Source: Macondimonas sp045864775
Lineage (GTDB): Bacteria; Pseudomonadota; Gammaproteobacteria; UBA5335
Direction of reading: 5' to 3'
Assembly (NCBI GenBank): GCA_045864775.1
Contig: BTVR01000002.1
Span: forward strand, 186,001-250,000
Length of the DNA: 64,000 nt
Below the pieces are notes generated by a model. It was not told the DNA's origin. It worked only from the letters and a program-made list of their open reading frames with translations, and searched no databases. The position numbers were made by a program, and so were the translations under genes. Shown piece after piece: positions 28,439 through 37,551 of this stretch; position 1 is the first letter of the stretch; the number at the start of each line of letters is the position of its first letter.

Positions 28439-30834
28439 ATCGGTCCGTTCTGTTTCGGCGCACCGACCCGCTCGGCGAGTTTGCCCTGCGCCGGTTCGTG
28501 CCGGAAACGGACGCCCCCGAGGTTCAGCGCTGGTTGAGCCAGCCGTATGCCCGCTACTGGGGCATGCTGGACGCATCCGTGGCTGATGTCGCGGCCAGCT
28601 ACGCCCGTTTGAACGCCACGCCGGGGCGGGCCGCTTATCTGGGTCTGTGCGATGGTACACCGTGCTTCCTGGTGGAGCGCTACGATCCGTCTGACGATGC
28701 GGTGGGCGGGTGCTACCGGGCTCTGCCAGGGGACGTCGGTATGCACCTGCTGCTCGCGCCCGCGGAAAAGCCCGTGCACGGTTTCAGCCTCGCCGTCATG
28801 CGCACGGTCATGGAGTACCTGTTCAGCGAGATCGCGACGGGGCGCGTGGTGGTGGAGCCGGATGGGCGCAACCACAAGATCCACGCCCTCAATCGGCGGG
28901 TGGGCTTCATGCATGAGCGCCTGATCCGCATCGGGGAGAAGACGGCGTGTCTGGCCTTCTGTCGACGCGAAGATTACGCCGCGGCCGTCCGCTGGCGGCT
29001 CGATCGCTCCGCGCCCGCGGCATCGGCGCAAGGCCAGTCCACCGCGCCTGCGCCGGACGCAGCCCGCTGGGAAATGGTCAACCGTGCCCTGGTACGCAAG
29101 GCGTTGGCCGAATTCGCCCACGAACGCATTCTCGAGCCGATCCGGGTGGGGGACGCCGGTGGCGACTGGAGCCTGTACGACCTCGCGGCGCCAGGCGGCG
29201 AGGTGCGCTACCGGTTCTGCGCCCGCCATCTGCCGCTGGACCATTGGGATGTCGATCCGGGATCCATCGCGCGGCAACCGCGCGGCGTGGCTCAAGCGGT
29301 CGATGCGGCGGCGTTCGTCGTCGAGTTTGCCGAGACCCTCGGCATCGCGCCGCAGAATCTTCCGGTCTACGTCGAAGAGGTGGCGGCCACCGCGGCCGCC
29401 CGCGCCCGCAAGTATCAGGCCGATCCGACAGCGTCGGAGCAACTCGCCGGCGCCGACTTTCAGGCCATCGAGACCGCCATGACCGAGGGCCATCCGGCCT
29501 TCATCGCCAATAGTGGCCGAATCGGGTTCGACGCGCAGGACATGCGACGGTTTGCTCCTGAGGCGGCCGAGCCATTGCAGCTCGTCTGGCTCGCGGCGCA
29601 TCGCAGCCGCGCGCATTTCGCCGGCAGCCGGAACCTGGACTACGACCGGCTGATGGAGGAGGAACTCGACCTCACCCTGCGACAGGCGTTCGAGCGCCGG
29701 CTGGCCGAGCAGGGGCTCGCGCCCGCGGATTATCTGTTGATGCCGGTGCATCCGTGGCAATGGGTGAACAAGCTGTCGCACCTGTATGCCGGGGAGCTGG
29801 CCGCGCGCCGGCTGGTCGACCTGGGGCCGGGGGACGATCTGTACCTGGCCCAGCAGTCCATCCGCACCCTGTTCAACGTCTCCCATCCGCACAAGCGCTA
29901 CGTGAAGACCGCGCTGTCGGTGCTGAACATGGGCTTCACGCGCGGGCTGTCGCCGGCCTATGCCTGCAGCAATCCGGCCGTCAGCGAGTGGGTGGGGGAT
30001 CTGGTGGCAGCCGATCGCTATCTGCAGGGGCAGGGATTTCACGTCCTGCGCGAGGTCGCCGGGGTTGGCTATCGGCATCCTCTTTACGGCGAGGAGCCGC
30101 TGCGCCGCGGGCATCTCGGCAAGACGCTGGCGGCCTTGTGGCGCGAAAGCCCCGTGCGTCTGCTGGGCAGCCGCCAGCGGTTGATGAGCATGGCGGCGCT
30201 GCTGCATGTGGACGCGAGCGGCCGAGCGCTCGTGCCCGCGCTGATCCGGCGCTCGGGATTGCCGGTCGATGCATGGCTGGCGCGCTATTTCGAGGTGTAT
30301 CTCGCGCCGTTGCTGCATTGCTACTACGCCTACGGGCTGGTGTTCATGCCGCACGGCGAGAACCTGATCCTGGTGCTGGAAAACGACGTGCCGGTGCGTG
30401 CGCTGATGAAAGACATCGGCGAGGAGGTCGGCGTGCTCAACGGGACCACTCCTTTGCCGGCCCGGATTGCCCGGGTGGCGGTCCGGATGCCCGAGGACAA
30501 GGAGACGCTGTCCATCTTCACGGATGTGTTCGACTGCTTCTTCCGCTATCTCAGTGCCTTGCTCTACGAGCAGATGGATTATCCGCCAGCGCGCTTCTGG
30601 GCGCAGGTGGCCGACTGCGTGACGGCTTATCAGCAGGCCCATCCCCAGCTCGCAGCGCGATTCGCGGCGCGGGATCTGTTTGCCGAGCGATTCGCGCTGT
30701 CCTGCCTGAACCGGCTGCAGCTGAAGAACAACCAGCAACTGATCGATCTGGCCGATCCGTTCGAAGCGCTGGCTTTCGCGGGCGAGCTGGACAATCCCAT
30801 CGCCCTTCATCGTCCCGGCAGGAGGCCGCACTGA
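28405..30834 (+). CDS. Fused acyltransferase / NIS siderophore synthetase (BibC-like)
   Basis: Encodes 809 aa from a GTG at 28405 that has GGGAG upstream and lies within the end of the MFS gene. Residues about 25-192 are a GNAT-type hydroxylamine acyltransferase of the AlcB/IucB/DesC kind, with EPDGRNHKIHALNRRVGF. A short Ala/Pro linker (200-220) leads to an IucA/IucC synthetase: KTALSVLNMGFTRGLSP near residue 500 and HGENLILVLE with MKDIGEEVG near 650 are its ATP and substrate motifs. The two steps are separate proteins in most loci. The fusion resembles BibC of the bisucaberin pathway, so a cyclic dihydroxamate from N-hydroxy-N-succinyl-diamine units is the best guess. Confidence 0.9.
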   Translation: MAITRTHAFGLNRSVLFRRTDPLGEFALRRFVPETDAPEVQRWLSQPYARYWGMLDASVADVAASYARLNATPGRAAYLGLCDGTPCFLVERYDPSDDAVGGCYRALPGDVGMHLLLAPAEKPVHGFSLAVMRTVMEYLFSEIATGRVVVEPDGRNHKIHALNRRVGFMHERLIRIGEKTACLAFCRREDYAAAVRWRLDRSAPAASAQGQSTAPAPDAARWEMVNRALVRKALAEFAHERILEPIRVGDAGGDWSLYDLAAPGGEVRYRFCARHLPLDHWDVDPGSIARQPRGVAQAVDAAAFVVEFAETLGIAPQNLPVYVEEVAATAAARARKYQADPTASEQLAGADFQAIETAMTEGHPAFIANSGRIGFDAQDMRRFAPEAAEPLQLVWLAAHRSRAHFAGSRNLDYDRLMEEELDLTLRQAFERRLAEQGLAPADYLLMPVHPWQWVNKLSHLYAGELAARRLVDLGPGDDLYLAQQSIRTLFNVSHPHKRYVKTALSVLNMGFTRGLSPAYACSNPAVSEWVGDLVAADRYLQGQGFHVLREVAGVGYRHPLYGEEPLRRGHLGKTLAALWRESPVRLLGSRQRLMSMAALLHVDASGRALVPALIRRSGLPVDAWLARYFEVYLAPLLHCYYAYGLVFMPHGENLILVLENDVPVRALMKDIGEEVGVLNGTTPLPARIARVAVRMPEDKETLSIFTDVFDCFFRYLSALLYEQMDYPPARFWAQVADCVTAYQQAHPQLAARFAARDLFAERFALSCLNRLQLKNNQQLIDLADPFEALAFAGELDNPIALHRPGRRPH

Positions 30835-31994
30835 TGTCCGCTTCGCATCTGGAACCCATGACCCGTCCGCGCACGCCGGCGAAGTCGCGCGTGTTCATCA
30901 TCGATCTGGCGCGCGGCCTCGCCGTGTTCTTCATGATCTGCGTGCATACCCTGTGGATGCTCGGCAGCCACCAGCTGCAGACCGAGACGGGCTTCGGTCA
31001 TTGGGTCCACCTCATGGGGCAGGGCGCCAGCGCCTTTCTGATCACCATGGGGTTCTCCTTCATGGTGACGCCCGATCGCCGGTTGAGTCGGGCCTTCGAG
31101 CGCGGCGTGTTCATCCTGCTGGTGGCCTACCTGATGAATGCGCTCAAGTTCCTGGTGCCGATCTACGTCTTCGGCACCATGCCGGAAGCGTTCATCGCAG
31201 CCTACGGTTGGCAGTCCCCGATCAGTCCGGGACAGGCGGCCTATCTGCTGGGTACCGGCGATATCCTGCAGATGGCTGGCGTGTCGCTGTTTCTGATCGG
31301 CTGGGCGCGCCGCTTCGTGCCCAACAAATACGGCATTCTCGCGCTGATGCTGGCATCGGTCGGGGTATCGGCCCTCCTGCGCGGCACACGCGTGGGCCAT
31401 CCAGCGCCCGACTACGTGCTGGATGTCCTGTGGGGAACCCAATGGAACGTCTATTTCCCCGTCTTTCCGTGGATCGCGCACATTCTGGCGGGAATGTTCC
31501 TGGGCAGCGTCTATCTGGAGCATGACCGCGATGAACGCGTTCTGATGCGGGCGGTGGGTGGACTGGGTCTCGTGCTGCTGGTGGCTGGCTGGACGGTGTC
31601 GCGGAACGATTGGGCCTATCACTTCAACGACTTTTTTCACACCGGCCCGGGCGGCACCCTCTATCTGATCGGCCGCGCCTTGTGCGTGTTCTACGTGGCG
31701 GCGCGATTATTGGCGCTGCGCCCGCTGCCGGCATGGTTCAGGGCGGGAGTGAACTACCTCAGTGCCCACGTGACCACGCTGTACGTCGTGCAATGGACCT
31801 TGATCTGCTGGGCGATGGGCATCGTCGGTTACCAGACGCTCGGCCTCGCGCAGACGGTGGCCCTGATGCCGGTGATGATCGTCGCCACCTTGATCGCGGA
31901 CTACGCATGGCGGCATGGCTGGCAAGCGATGCGCGGCACGCTGGCCTCGGTCGTTCGACGCCGTCCTGCGGCGGGCCTGGATGGGAACGCCTGA
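30834..31994 (+). CDS. DUF1624/heparan N-acetyltransferase-like membrane protein
   Basis: Encodes 386 aa; its ATG shares a base with the stop of the synthetase gene (TGATG). About ten hydrophobic segments are seen. The opening RVFIIDLARGLAVFFMICVHTLW is the family mark of DUF1624 proteins, in which a conserved His near the first helix is thought to accept an acetyl group from cytoplasmic CoA. Membrane acyltransferases of this sort appear in several siderophore loci, but what they modify is unclear; it could add an acyl group to the siderophore or a precursor during export. It is the last gene before a second Fur box. Confidence 0.75.
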   Translation: MSASHLEPMTRPRTPAKSRVFIIDLARGLAVFFMICVHTLWMLGSHQLQTETGFGHWVHLMGQGASAFLITMGFSFMVTPDRRLSRAFERGVFILLVAYLMNALKFLVPIYVFGTMPEAFIAAYGWQSPISPGQAAYLLGTGDILQMAGVSLFLIGWARRFVPNKYGILALMLASVGVSALLRGTRVGHPAPDYVLDVLWGTQWNVYFPVFPWIAHILAGMFLGSVYLEHDRDERVLMRAVGGLGLVLLVAGWTVSRNDWAYHFNDFFHTGPGGTLYLIGRALCVFYVAARLLALRPLPAWFRAGVNYLSAHVTTLYVVQWTLICWAMGIVGYQTLGLAQTVALMPVMIVATLIADYAWRHGWQAMRGTLASVVRRRPAAGLDGNA

Positions 31995-32081
31995 CGGGGG
32001 GCGCCTCCCCTTGGGGGGGGGCGGGCGGCGGATTCGCCGCGAGGGAGGACCGATGGCGCCAACCAGTTATCTTGTTTATTT

Positions 32082-32100
32082 GATGATTATCGTTATCATT
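32082..32100 (+). promoter_or_regulatory. Fur box before the TonB receptor gene
   Basis: GATGATTATCGTTATCATT fits the Fur consensus well and lies 28 bp before the receptor start, in an AT-rich patch. It gives the receptor and the two following genes their own iron control. The 134-bp gap before it also holds a GC-rich stem-like stretch near 31997-32045. Confidence 0.82.
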
Positions 32101-32128
32101 TGCTTCTGCATTCACTGATGGGGGTTTC

Positions 32129-34261
32129 ATGTCGTCTGCGTCCAACAAGTCATTGCCGCTCACCCTGCTCGTCCTGGTGCTCGGGGCGGAAGCATCCGCT
32201 GCCGCGGCCGAGGAAGCCGCCGCCACGGAGCAGGGACTGTCTGCCGTGGTGGTGCAGGGCGATGCCTATCGCAGTACGGCGACCAAATCGGGGCTCAAGC
32301 CGGAAGAAACCCCAGGGACCATCGACGTCGTGAATCGGGAGGCACTCGAAACGCGCGGTGTGGATACGGTGGGCGAGGCGTTGCGTTATACGCCGGGCGT
32401 CACCACCGAGTTGCGCGGCGGCGCCGTTCGCGGCTACGACCCTTACAACATCCGTGGTTTCGAATACGGCCGCACGGCGTATGACGGCCTGTTGCTGTTG
32501 CCCATCGCGCAGTGGAATCTGGTGCCGCAGATCGATCCCTGGGCGGTGGAGGCGGTCGAGGTCTTCAAGGGCCCCGCATCCGTGCTCTATGGGAATCAGC
32601 CGCCCGGTGGCTTGATCAACCTGCTCGCCAAGCAGCCCAGCGCCACCCGGTACAACGACGTTCGTGTCGCGGTCGGAACCCGCAATCTGCTGGAAGCAAA
32701 AGGCGAATTCACGGGCTCCATCGGCGACGGCCCGCTCAGCTACAACGTCGTCGGTCTGGCGCGTCAAGCCGATGGCCAAGCCGTGACGTCCGAAGAAGAA
32801 CGCTATCTGTTCGTGCCGTCGGTGAATTGGCAGCTCAGCCCCGATACCCTGCTGAATCTGAATCTTTACGCCCAGAAGGATCCTTCCACCGGCATCAACA
32901 ATGCGGTTCCCGCCAGCGGAACCGTGTTCAGCAATCCCAACGGGCGGCTGGATCCCGATTTCTACGCGGGTGATGGAAATTTCAACACCTACGACCGGGA
33001 CATTCTGATGCCCGGCTACAAGATCGTTCACCAATTCAACGACCGCTGGAGCTTCCTGCAGAATGCCCGGTTCCAGACCGGCAGTCTTTTCCAGGAGAAC
33101 ACTTACAACACCGGTCTCGGAGCGGATGGCCGCACCTTGTCCCGCCGCGCGTACATCACGGACGAGGACAGCGATGCGCTGACGCTGGACAATCAGCTCG
33201 CCGGCCGGGTTGACTGGGGGCGGCTCAAGCACAACGTCCTGCTCGGGGTCGATTACCTCAAGCTCGACGGCAGCGTCGTGTATAAAGAGGCCGCAACGGT
33301 TCCCCTGGATCTCTTCCAGCCCGACAATCGTGCCATCGATCCACGGACATTGCCGCTGGCCGTCGCGGCGGATTTCGACTCCGGCTACGAACAAACCGGC
33401 GTCTATCTGCAGGATCAGGTGCAGCTGGGGCAATGGGTCTTTCTGGGCGGCGGCCGCTACGATCGCTACGAATCGGACGAGAGCGGCAACAAGTACGGCG
33501 CGATCGTCGACGAGACATTTTCGCAAAACGATTTTACCGGCCGCGCCGGCGTGCTCTACCAGTTCGCCAACGGATTGGCCCCGTACCTCAGCTATTCGCA
33601 GAGCTTCGAGCCCGTCTCCGGCAGCAATCGCCGCGGCGAACGCTTCGAGCCGGCTGAAGCATCGCAGTGGGAGACGGGCGTCAAGTTCACTTCCGATGAC
33701 CAACGGCATACCGCGACGGTGTCGGGCTTCACGATCACCAAGGAAAACGTCGTGACCCGTGACCCGGCCGGAAGCCCCTATGACTTGATTCAGGCAGGCG
33801 AAACCGAGTCGACGGGCGCCGAGATCAGTGTCGTGAGCGAACTGGTGACCAACCTCACGCTGGCGTTGAGCGGCAGCTTGCTCGACGTCGAGGTCACCAA
33901 GGACAACAGCGGCCTCGAGGGCAAGACGCCGATCTTCGTCGCCGAAAAAATGGCGGCCGCGTGGCTCGCCTATCGATTCACCGACGGCGCGTTGGCCGGC
34001 ACGGAAGTGGGCGGCGGCGTGCGGTATTTGGGCGAGACCCAGCTTGATGCGCTGAACACCGATACCGTGCCCTCACATACACTGGTCGACGCCAATCTGC
34101 TCTACGATCTGGGCCGTCTCGCGGCCAATCTCCAGGGGTTCACAGCCTCCCTCACCGCCACCAACCTGACCGATGAGCGGTATTACAGCTGCTATGACGC
34201 CAATAACTGCTGGTTCGGAGAAGAGCGCACCGTCAAGGCCGGCCTGCGGTACAGCTTTTGA
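32129..34261 (+). CDS. TonB-dependent ferric-siderophore receptor
   Basis: Encodes 710 aa with a signal peptide ending near ASAAAAEE. The plug domain (about residues 55-165) has ETPGTIDVVNREAL and the family marks NIRGFEY and GPASVLYGNQPPGGLINLLAK. The rest is a 22-strand barrel with the TonB-dependent end motif ERYYSCYD-ANNCW near the C-terminus and a terminal aromatic (YSF). Similarity is to the FhuE/FoxA/FcuA group for hydroxamates, consistent with the neighbouring biosynthesis genes. A Cys pair in NLTDERYYSCYDANNCW is also typical. No TonB-box regulator extension is present. Confidence 0.93.
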   Translation: MSSASNKSLPLTLLVLVLGAEASAAAAEEAAATEQGLSAVVVQGDAYRSTATKSGLKPEETPGTIDVVNREALETRGVDTVGEALRYTPGVTTELRGGAVRGYDPYNIRGFEYGRTAYDGLLLLPIAQWNLVPQIDPWAVEAVEVFKGPASVLYGNQPPGGLINLLAKQPSATRYNDVRVAVGTRNLLEAKGEFTGSIGDGPLSYNVVGLARQADGQAVTSEEERYLFVPSVNWQLSPDTLLNLNLYAQKDPSTGINNAVPASGTVFSNPNGRLDPDFYAGDGNFNTYDRDILMPGYKIVHQFNDRWSFLQNARFQTGSLFQENTYNTGLGADGRTLSRRAYITDEDSDALTLDNQLAGRVDWGRLKHNVLLGVDYLKLDGSVVYKEAATVPLDLFQPDNRAIDPRTLPLAVAADFDSGYEQTGVYLQDQVQLGQWVFLGGGRYDRYESDESGNKYGAIVDETFSQNDFTGRAGVLYQFANGLAPYLSYSQSFEPVSGSNRRGERFEPAEASQWETGVKFTSDDQRHTATVSGFTITKENVVTRDPAGSPYDLIQAGETESTGAEISVVSELVTNLTLALSGSLLDVEVTKDNSGLEGKTPIFVAEKMAAAWLAYRFTDGALAGTEVGGGVRYLGETQLDALNTDTVPSHTLVDANLLYDLGRLAANLQGFTASLTATNLTDERYYSCYDANNCWFGEERTVKAGLRYSF

Positions 34262-34295
34262 TCGAACGGGAAGCGATGGCTGACGGGGTGCGCAT

Positions 34296-34853
34296 TTGAT
34301 CGCGGGAATGGCATCGGACGTCCTGGCCGCTCTGCTCGTCGTGGCGGCTGTCTGTGGGCTGTTCATCGCCTGGCGACGGAGGAACAGGACGCTAGCCATC
34401 CTTTCGGCGGTGCCAGTGGTGGGCGCCGTCGCGGCAGCAGCGGCCCGCCACGGGATCGAATACGCCTTCGTCTATGTCTGCATGGCGCTGACGATGGGGG
34501 CGTGGCTCGTGGTCTTCCTCAACCGCGACTTCATCCCTCCCCGCAGGGACGTCAAGCCTGACCGGCGTTTGCAGCCTCCCAGCCTGTCCGCGCTCGGCCG
34601 GGGGCTGGGAGGCTGCCTGCTGGCCGGCCCGCTGGCGGCGCTTGCAGGGCTGTTGCCGGCGCTTGCCGCAGTGGCCTGGTTTCCCGGCGATGCGGCCAAT
34701 CGGCTGGTGCCGGGCATCTTTCTGTTCATCGGCAGTTGGGCGGCGCTGACGGTCTGGACCCTCGCCGCACGCCAGCAAAGGCGGCCGGCGCTGGTGATGC
34801 TGGTCGTGATTGGATTGAGCGGCGCATGGCTCGGCATGGGCCCGCGGCCATGA
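34296..34853 (+). CDS. Small polytopic membrane protein between receptor and PepSY genes
   Basis: Encodes 185 aa from a TTG with GGGG seven bases upstream; an ATG at 34308 is the alternative. About five hydrophobic segments are visible (residues 5-25, 32-50, 52-72, 105-130, 138-155, 165-180). No domain is recognised. Its position between a siderophore receptor and a PepSY reductase, and the ATGA overlap with the latter, suggest an inner-membrane role in iron release or reduction. Genes of this kind are common in such loci but uncharacterised. Confidence 0.7.
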   Translation: MIAGMASDVLAALLVVAAVCGLFIAWRRRNRTLAILSAVPVVGAVAAAAARHGIEYAFVYVCMALTMGAWLVVFLNRDFIPPRRDVKPDRRLQPPSLSALGRGLGGCLLAGPLAALAGLLPALAAVAWFPGDAANRLVPGIFLFIGSWAALTVWTLAARQQRRPALVMLVVIGLSGAWLGMGPRP

Positions 34854-36307
34854 GCCGGTGGTTGTCTGCGCAAACGGTGCGCCAGTCCTTGCAGTCGCAT
34901 TCAGCGTTGGGGCTCGCCTTGGCGGCGCTTTTGTACCTCATCTGCCTGACCGGCACCCTGACGGTATTCCATGCCGATTTCGAGCGCTGGGAGCAGCCTG
35001 ACGTACCCGAACGACTCGAGTTCAGCGCCGTACAACTGTCCCGCGCCCTCGACGCCACCTTGGCCCGGCTGCCCCAGATCCCCGAGACCCTCTATCTCAT
35101 CTTGCCGACGGCGGACATGCCGCGCCTGCACGTCCATGCTGCAGACGATGAGTGGCTGGTGACCGCCGACGGCGCTTTGGGCGATGCGGTGACGGCGCCT
35201 TGGAGCAGTCTGGTCAACGCGCTGCATGTACGCCTGCAACTGCCCGAAACGGTGGGCGGTATCGTCGTCGGGATCATGGGCGTGATGCTGGGCGCCCTGC
35301 TGCTGTCGGGCATCCTCGCTCATCCGGGCGTGTTTCGGGACGCGTTCGCGTGGCGGAGCGGCGCCACGGGCCGGCTGTTCCACGTCGACCTGCACAATCG
35401 CCTGGGCGTGTGGGGACTGCCTTTTGCGCTGATGATCGCGCTGACCGGCGCCTTCATGGGCCTCGCGGCCGTGTTCGGGGGCGGCTATGCGGCAGCCTAC
35501 CTGCACAACGATCGGCAGGCGGTGTTCGACATGGTCTACGGCCCCGATATCGAAGTGACCGAGGCAAATGTCCCGCCCGCCGACTTCGGGCGGGCCTTGG
35601 CAACGCTGAAACAGCGTGTCCCGACGGCACAGCCCATCTATATCGCCCTCCAGCACCCGCGCACTCCGCGGCAGTACGTCGAGATCGCCGCGGCCCTGCC
35701 GGGACGGCTCGTGTTCTCGGAAATCTACCGCTTCTCGTCCGGCGGCGACTACATCAATCACCAGGCCCTTGCCGATGGACCCGCTGGGAGACAGGTGGCG
35801 TATTCCGTCTACCGGTTGCACTTCGGTCATTTCGGCGGCTGGCCGGTCCAGTTCGGCTACGGCCTGCTGGGCCTGGGACTGACCGTGCTGTGCGCCTCGG
35901 GTGTGAACATCTACCTGGCCAAGAGGCGTGAACAGACCGTCCTGAACGGCTTGTGGGCCGCGTGGGTGTGGGGCTGGCCGGCCGCGTTGGCCGCTGCCGC
36001 CGCGGGCGCGCTCCACGGCGTCGCGCCGGGGTTGGTCCTCGCGGTGGGAACGGTGCTCGCCTTGGCGCTCGGCTGCTCGGTACGCGATGCGGATCGATTG
36101 CGTTCGGCGCTGCTCGCCGCGCTCTGCGCCATGCTGGTCGCCATCGTATGCAGCCATTTCGCCCGATACGGCGGAGAGATAACCGATAACGCCGCGAGCT
36201 TGAGCATGAACGGAGCCCTGGCAGTCGGTGCCGTGGTGAGCGCCATCTTGGCGTACCGCGCGGCAGGCCGTGCGCGGGCGACCGCGGCCCCCGTTTCTCA
36301 ATCCTGA
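34850..36307 (+). CDS. PepSY-TM family protein, probable ferric-siderophore reductase
   Basis: Encodes 485 aa from ATG 34850. The PepSY-associated membrane fold is clear: first membrane helix LALAALLYLICLTGTLTVFHADFERW, then a periplasmic PepSY region, HVDLHNRLGVWGLPFALMIALTGAFMG as the second signature, and further helices to the C-terminus. The conserved His residues in VFHADFE, LFHVDLHNR and YRLHFGHFGG could bind heme, as in FegB/FhuF-like inner-membrane reductases that free iron from siderophores. It ends the Fur-controlled receptor unit and converges with a lipoprotein gene 76 bp away. Confidence 0.82.
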   Translation: MSRWLSAQTVRQSLQSHSALGLALAALLYLICLTGTLTVFHADFERWEQPDVPERLEFSAVQLSRALDATLARLPQIPETLYLILPTADMPRLHVHAADDEWLVTADGALGDAVTAPWSSLVNALHVRLQLPETVGGIVVGIMGVMLGALLLSGILAHPGVFRDAFAWRSGATGRLFHVDLHNRLGVWGLPFALMIALTGAFMGLAAVFGGGYAAAYLHNDRQAVFDMVYGPDIEVTEANVPPADFGRALATLKQRVPTAQPIYIALQHPRTPRQYVEIAAALPGRLVFSEIYRFSSGGDYINHQALADGPAGRQVAYSVYRLHFGHFGGWPVQFGYGLLGLGLTVLCASGVNIYLAKRREQTVLNGLWAAWVWGWPAALAAAAAGALHGVAPGLVLAVGTVLALALGCSVRDADRLRSALLAALCAMLVAIVCSHFARYGGEITDNAASLSMNGALAVGAVVSAILAYRAAGRARATAAPVSQS

Positions 36308-36383
36308 CGCGAATGGGAAGCGAGACGAGGCGCTGATTCTGCATCGCGAACCCGGTCGGCGGATCGGGCACGCCGGATCGTCT

Positions 36384-36998
36384 CTAAAAGGAACGTTTGG
36401 CGACAATGTCGCCCCAGGACTGCAGCGGCCCAAGGGGGTTGCGGGTCATATCACGCTCGCTGACCCGCGGCTGCCCGCCCATCACGGTATAGACCACCTC
36501 GTCGTCGACGAACAGGATCAGGGCGTTGAAGGTCCAGCCCGTCGAATCGGTGGTGCGCGTGAAGTTGAAGGCGTCGAGCCAGAAATTGCCTACGCGCTGG
36601 CGCTTGACCCGGCGCACCACTACCGAATAGCCGGTGCAGCGCTTGCCGGCCCTGAAGCAATCGGCCAATCCCGGATCGAGCGCGTCGGCGGTAACCGTGG
36701 TGCCGAGCGCAAAGCGTTGGGAAACATCGGCGAAGCTGAGCAGCGTGATCGCGGGGTTCGTGCCGGGCTCGAGGCCCTGCGTATGCAACTCGGCGCGTTG
36801 AGTGCGGTAAGGCTCGATGCGCGCGATGGCTTGGCGCGCCTGCTCGAAATCGGTCCAGGAATCGCGTACCTCGCTCGAGCTGCGCGGCAGCAGGGACTGG
36901 CAGCCGGCCAGCAGTCCCGCGCCGATCAAGGCGGTCCAGCGCAGCCGTTGAACGGCGCCAGTGGGGAAAGTTCGTCCAACGACAGCAGCGCGCTTCAT
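36384..36998 (-). CDS. Predicted lipoprotein of unknown function
   Basis: Encodes 204 aa from ATG 36996-36998; a GTG at 37004 with AGG upstream is an alternative start. The signal LRWTALIGAGLLAGCQS ends in a lipobox with Cys. The mature part has no motif I recognise; three further Cys are scattered (LADCFRAGKRC), and it is rich in beta-prone segments. It stands alone, convergent with the PepSY gene. Probably envelope-located. Confidence 0.65.
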   Translation of the reverse strand: MKRAAVVGRTFPTGAVQRLRWTALIGAGLLAGCQSLLPRSSSEVRDSWTDFEQARQAIARIEPYRTQRAELHTQGLEPGTNPAITLLSFADVSQRFALGTTVTADALDPGLADCFRAGKRCTGYSVVVRRVKRQRVGNFWLDAFNFTRTTDSTGWTFNALILFVDDEVVYTVMGGQPRVSERDMTRNPLGPLQSWGDIVAKRSF

Positions 36999-37004
36999 GT
37001 TCAC

Positions 37005-37551
37005 TGGCTACCTGATCGTGTATGCGTCGCCGACGGCGCGGTCTGTTCCTGAAGCAGGAGATCAATCGCCGCGGTTTTCGCCTCAAGCCGGCATGAATCG
37101 AACCTCGCCGCATGATCGGGCTGATCGACGACTAAAATCATAAGTCAAAACAGCGGTGCGTGCTGGCGCGGTGAAGCGCTAAAGCAAATGACGGATCGGG
37201 GCGCGGGTGCGAAATCAGGTGGACCGGTGAACACATCAATGGATGAGACAGGAAGCTCATTCATCTGACGGTCGGACGCCGGCAGGGGCGGGCGGCGGGA
37301 CGTCTCTCCGAGGCTCTGCCCGTAGACCACATTCGCAACAAGACAGAAGTGTCCGGGGGTGGACGAGCAACGCATTGCTCTGGAGCCGGCTGCCAAGCCG
37401 GGATGGATTCCATCGGCGCAGTGAGGTCGGTCGTGCGGGGATCGGCTGGGTCGGCGCGACGACGACCGCCTAATGCTCGTGGTTCCGGAGCCCCCGTTGC
37501 GCTTCCAGTGAGCCTAGGGCCGTCATGCCGGAGCGGTGCGCCGAGTCTCCG
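37005..37551. other. 547-bp gap with no recognised feature
   Basis: Between the lipoprotein start and the sulfotransferase stop. Short open frames here have no start site or family motif. I see no tRNA, insertion element or clear terminator. Confidence 0.6.
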
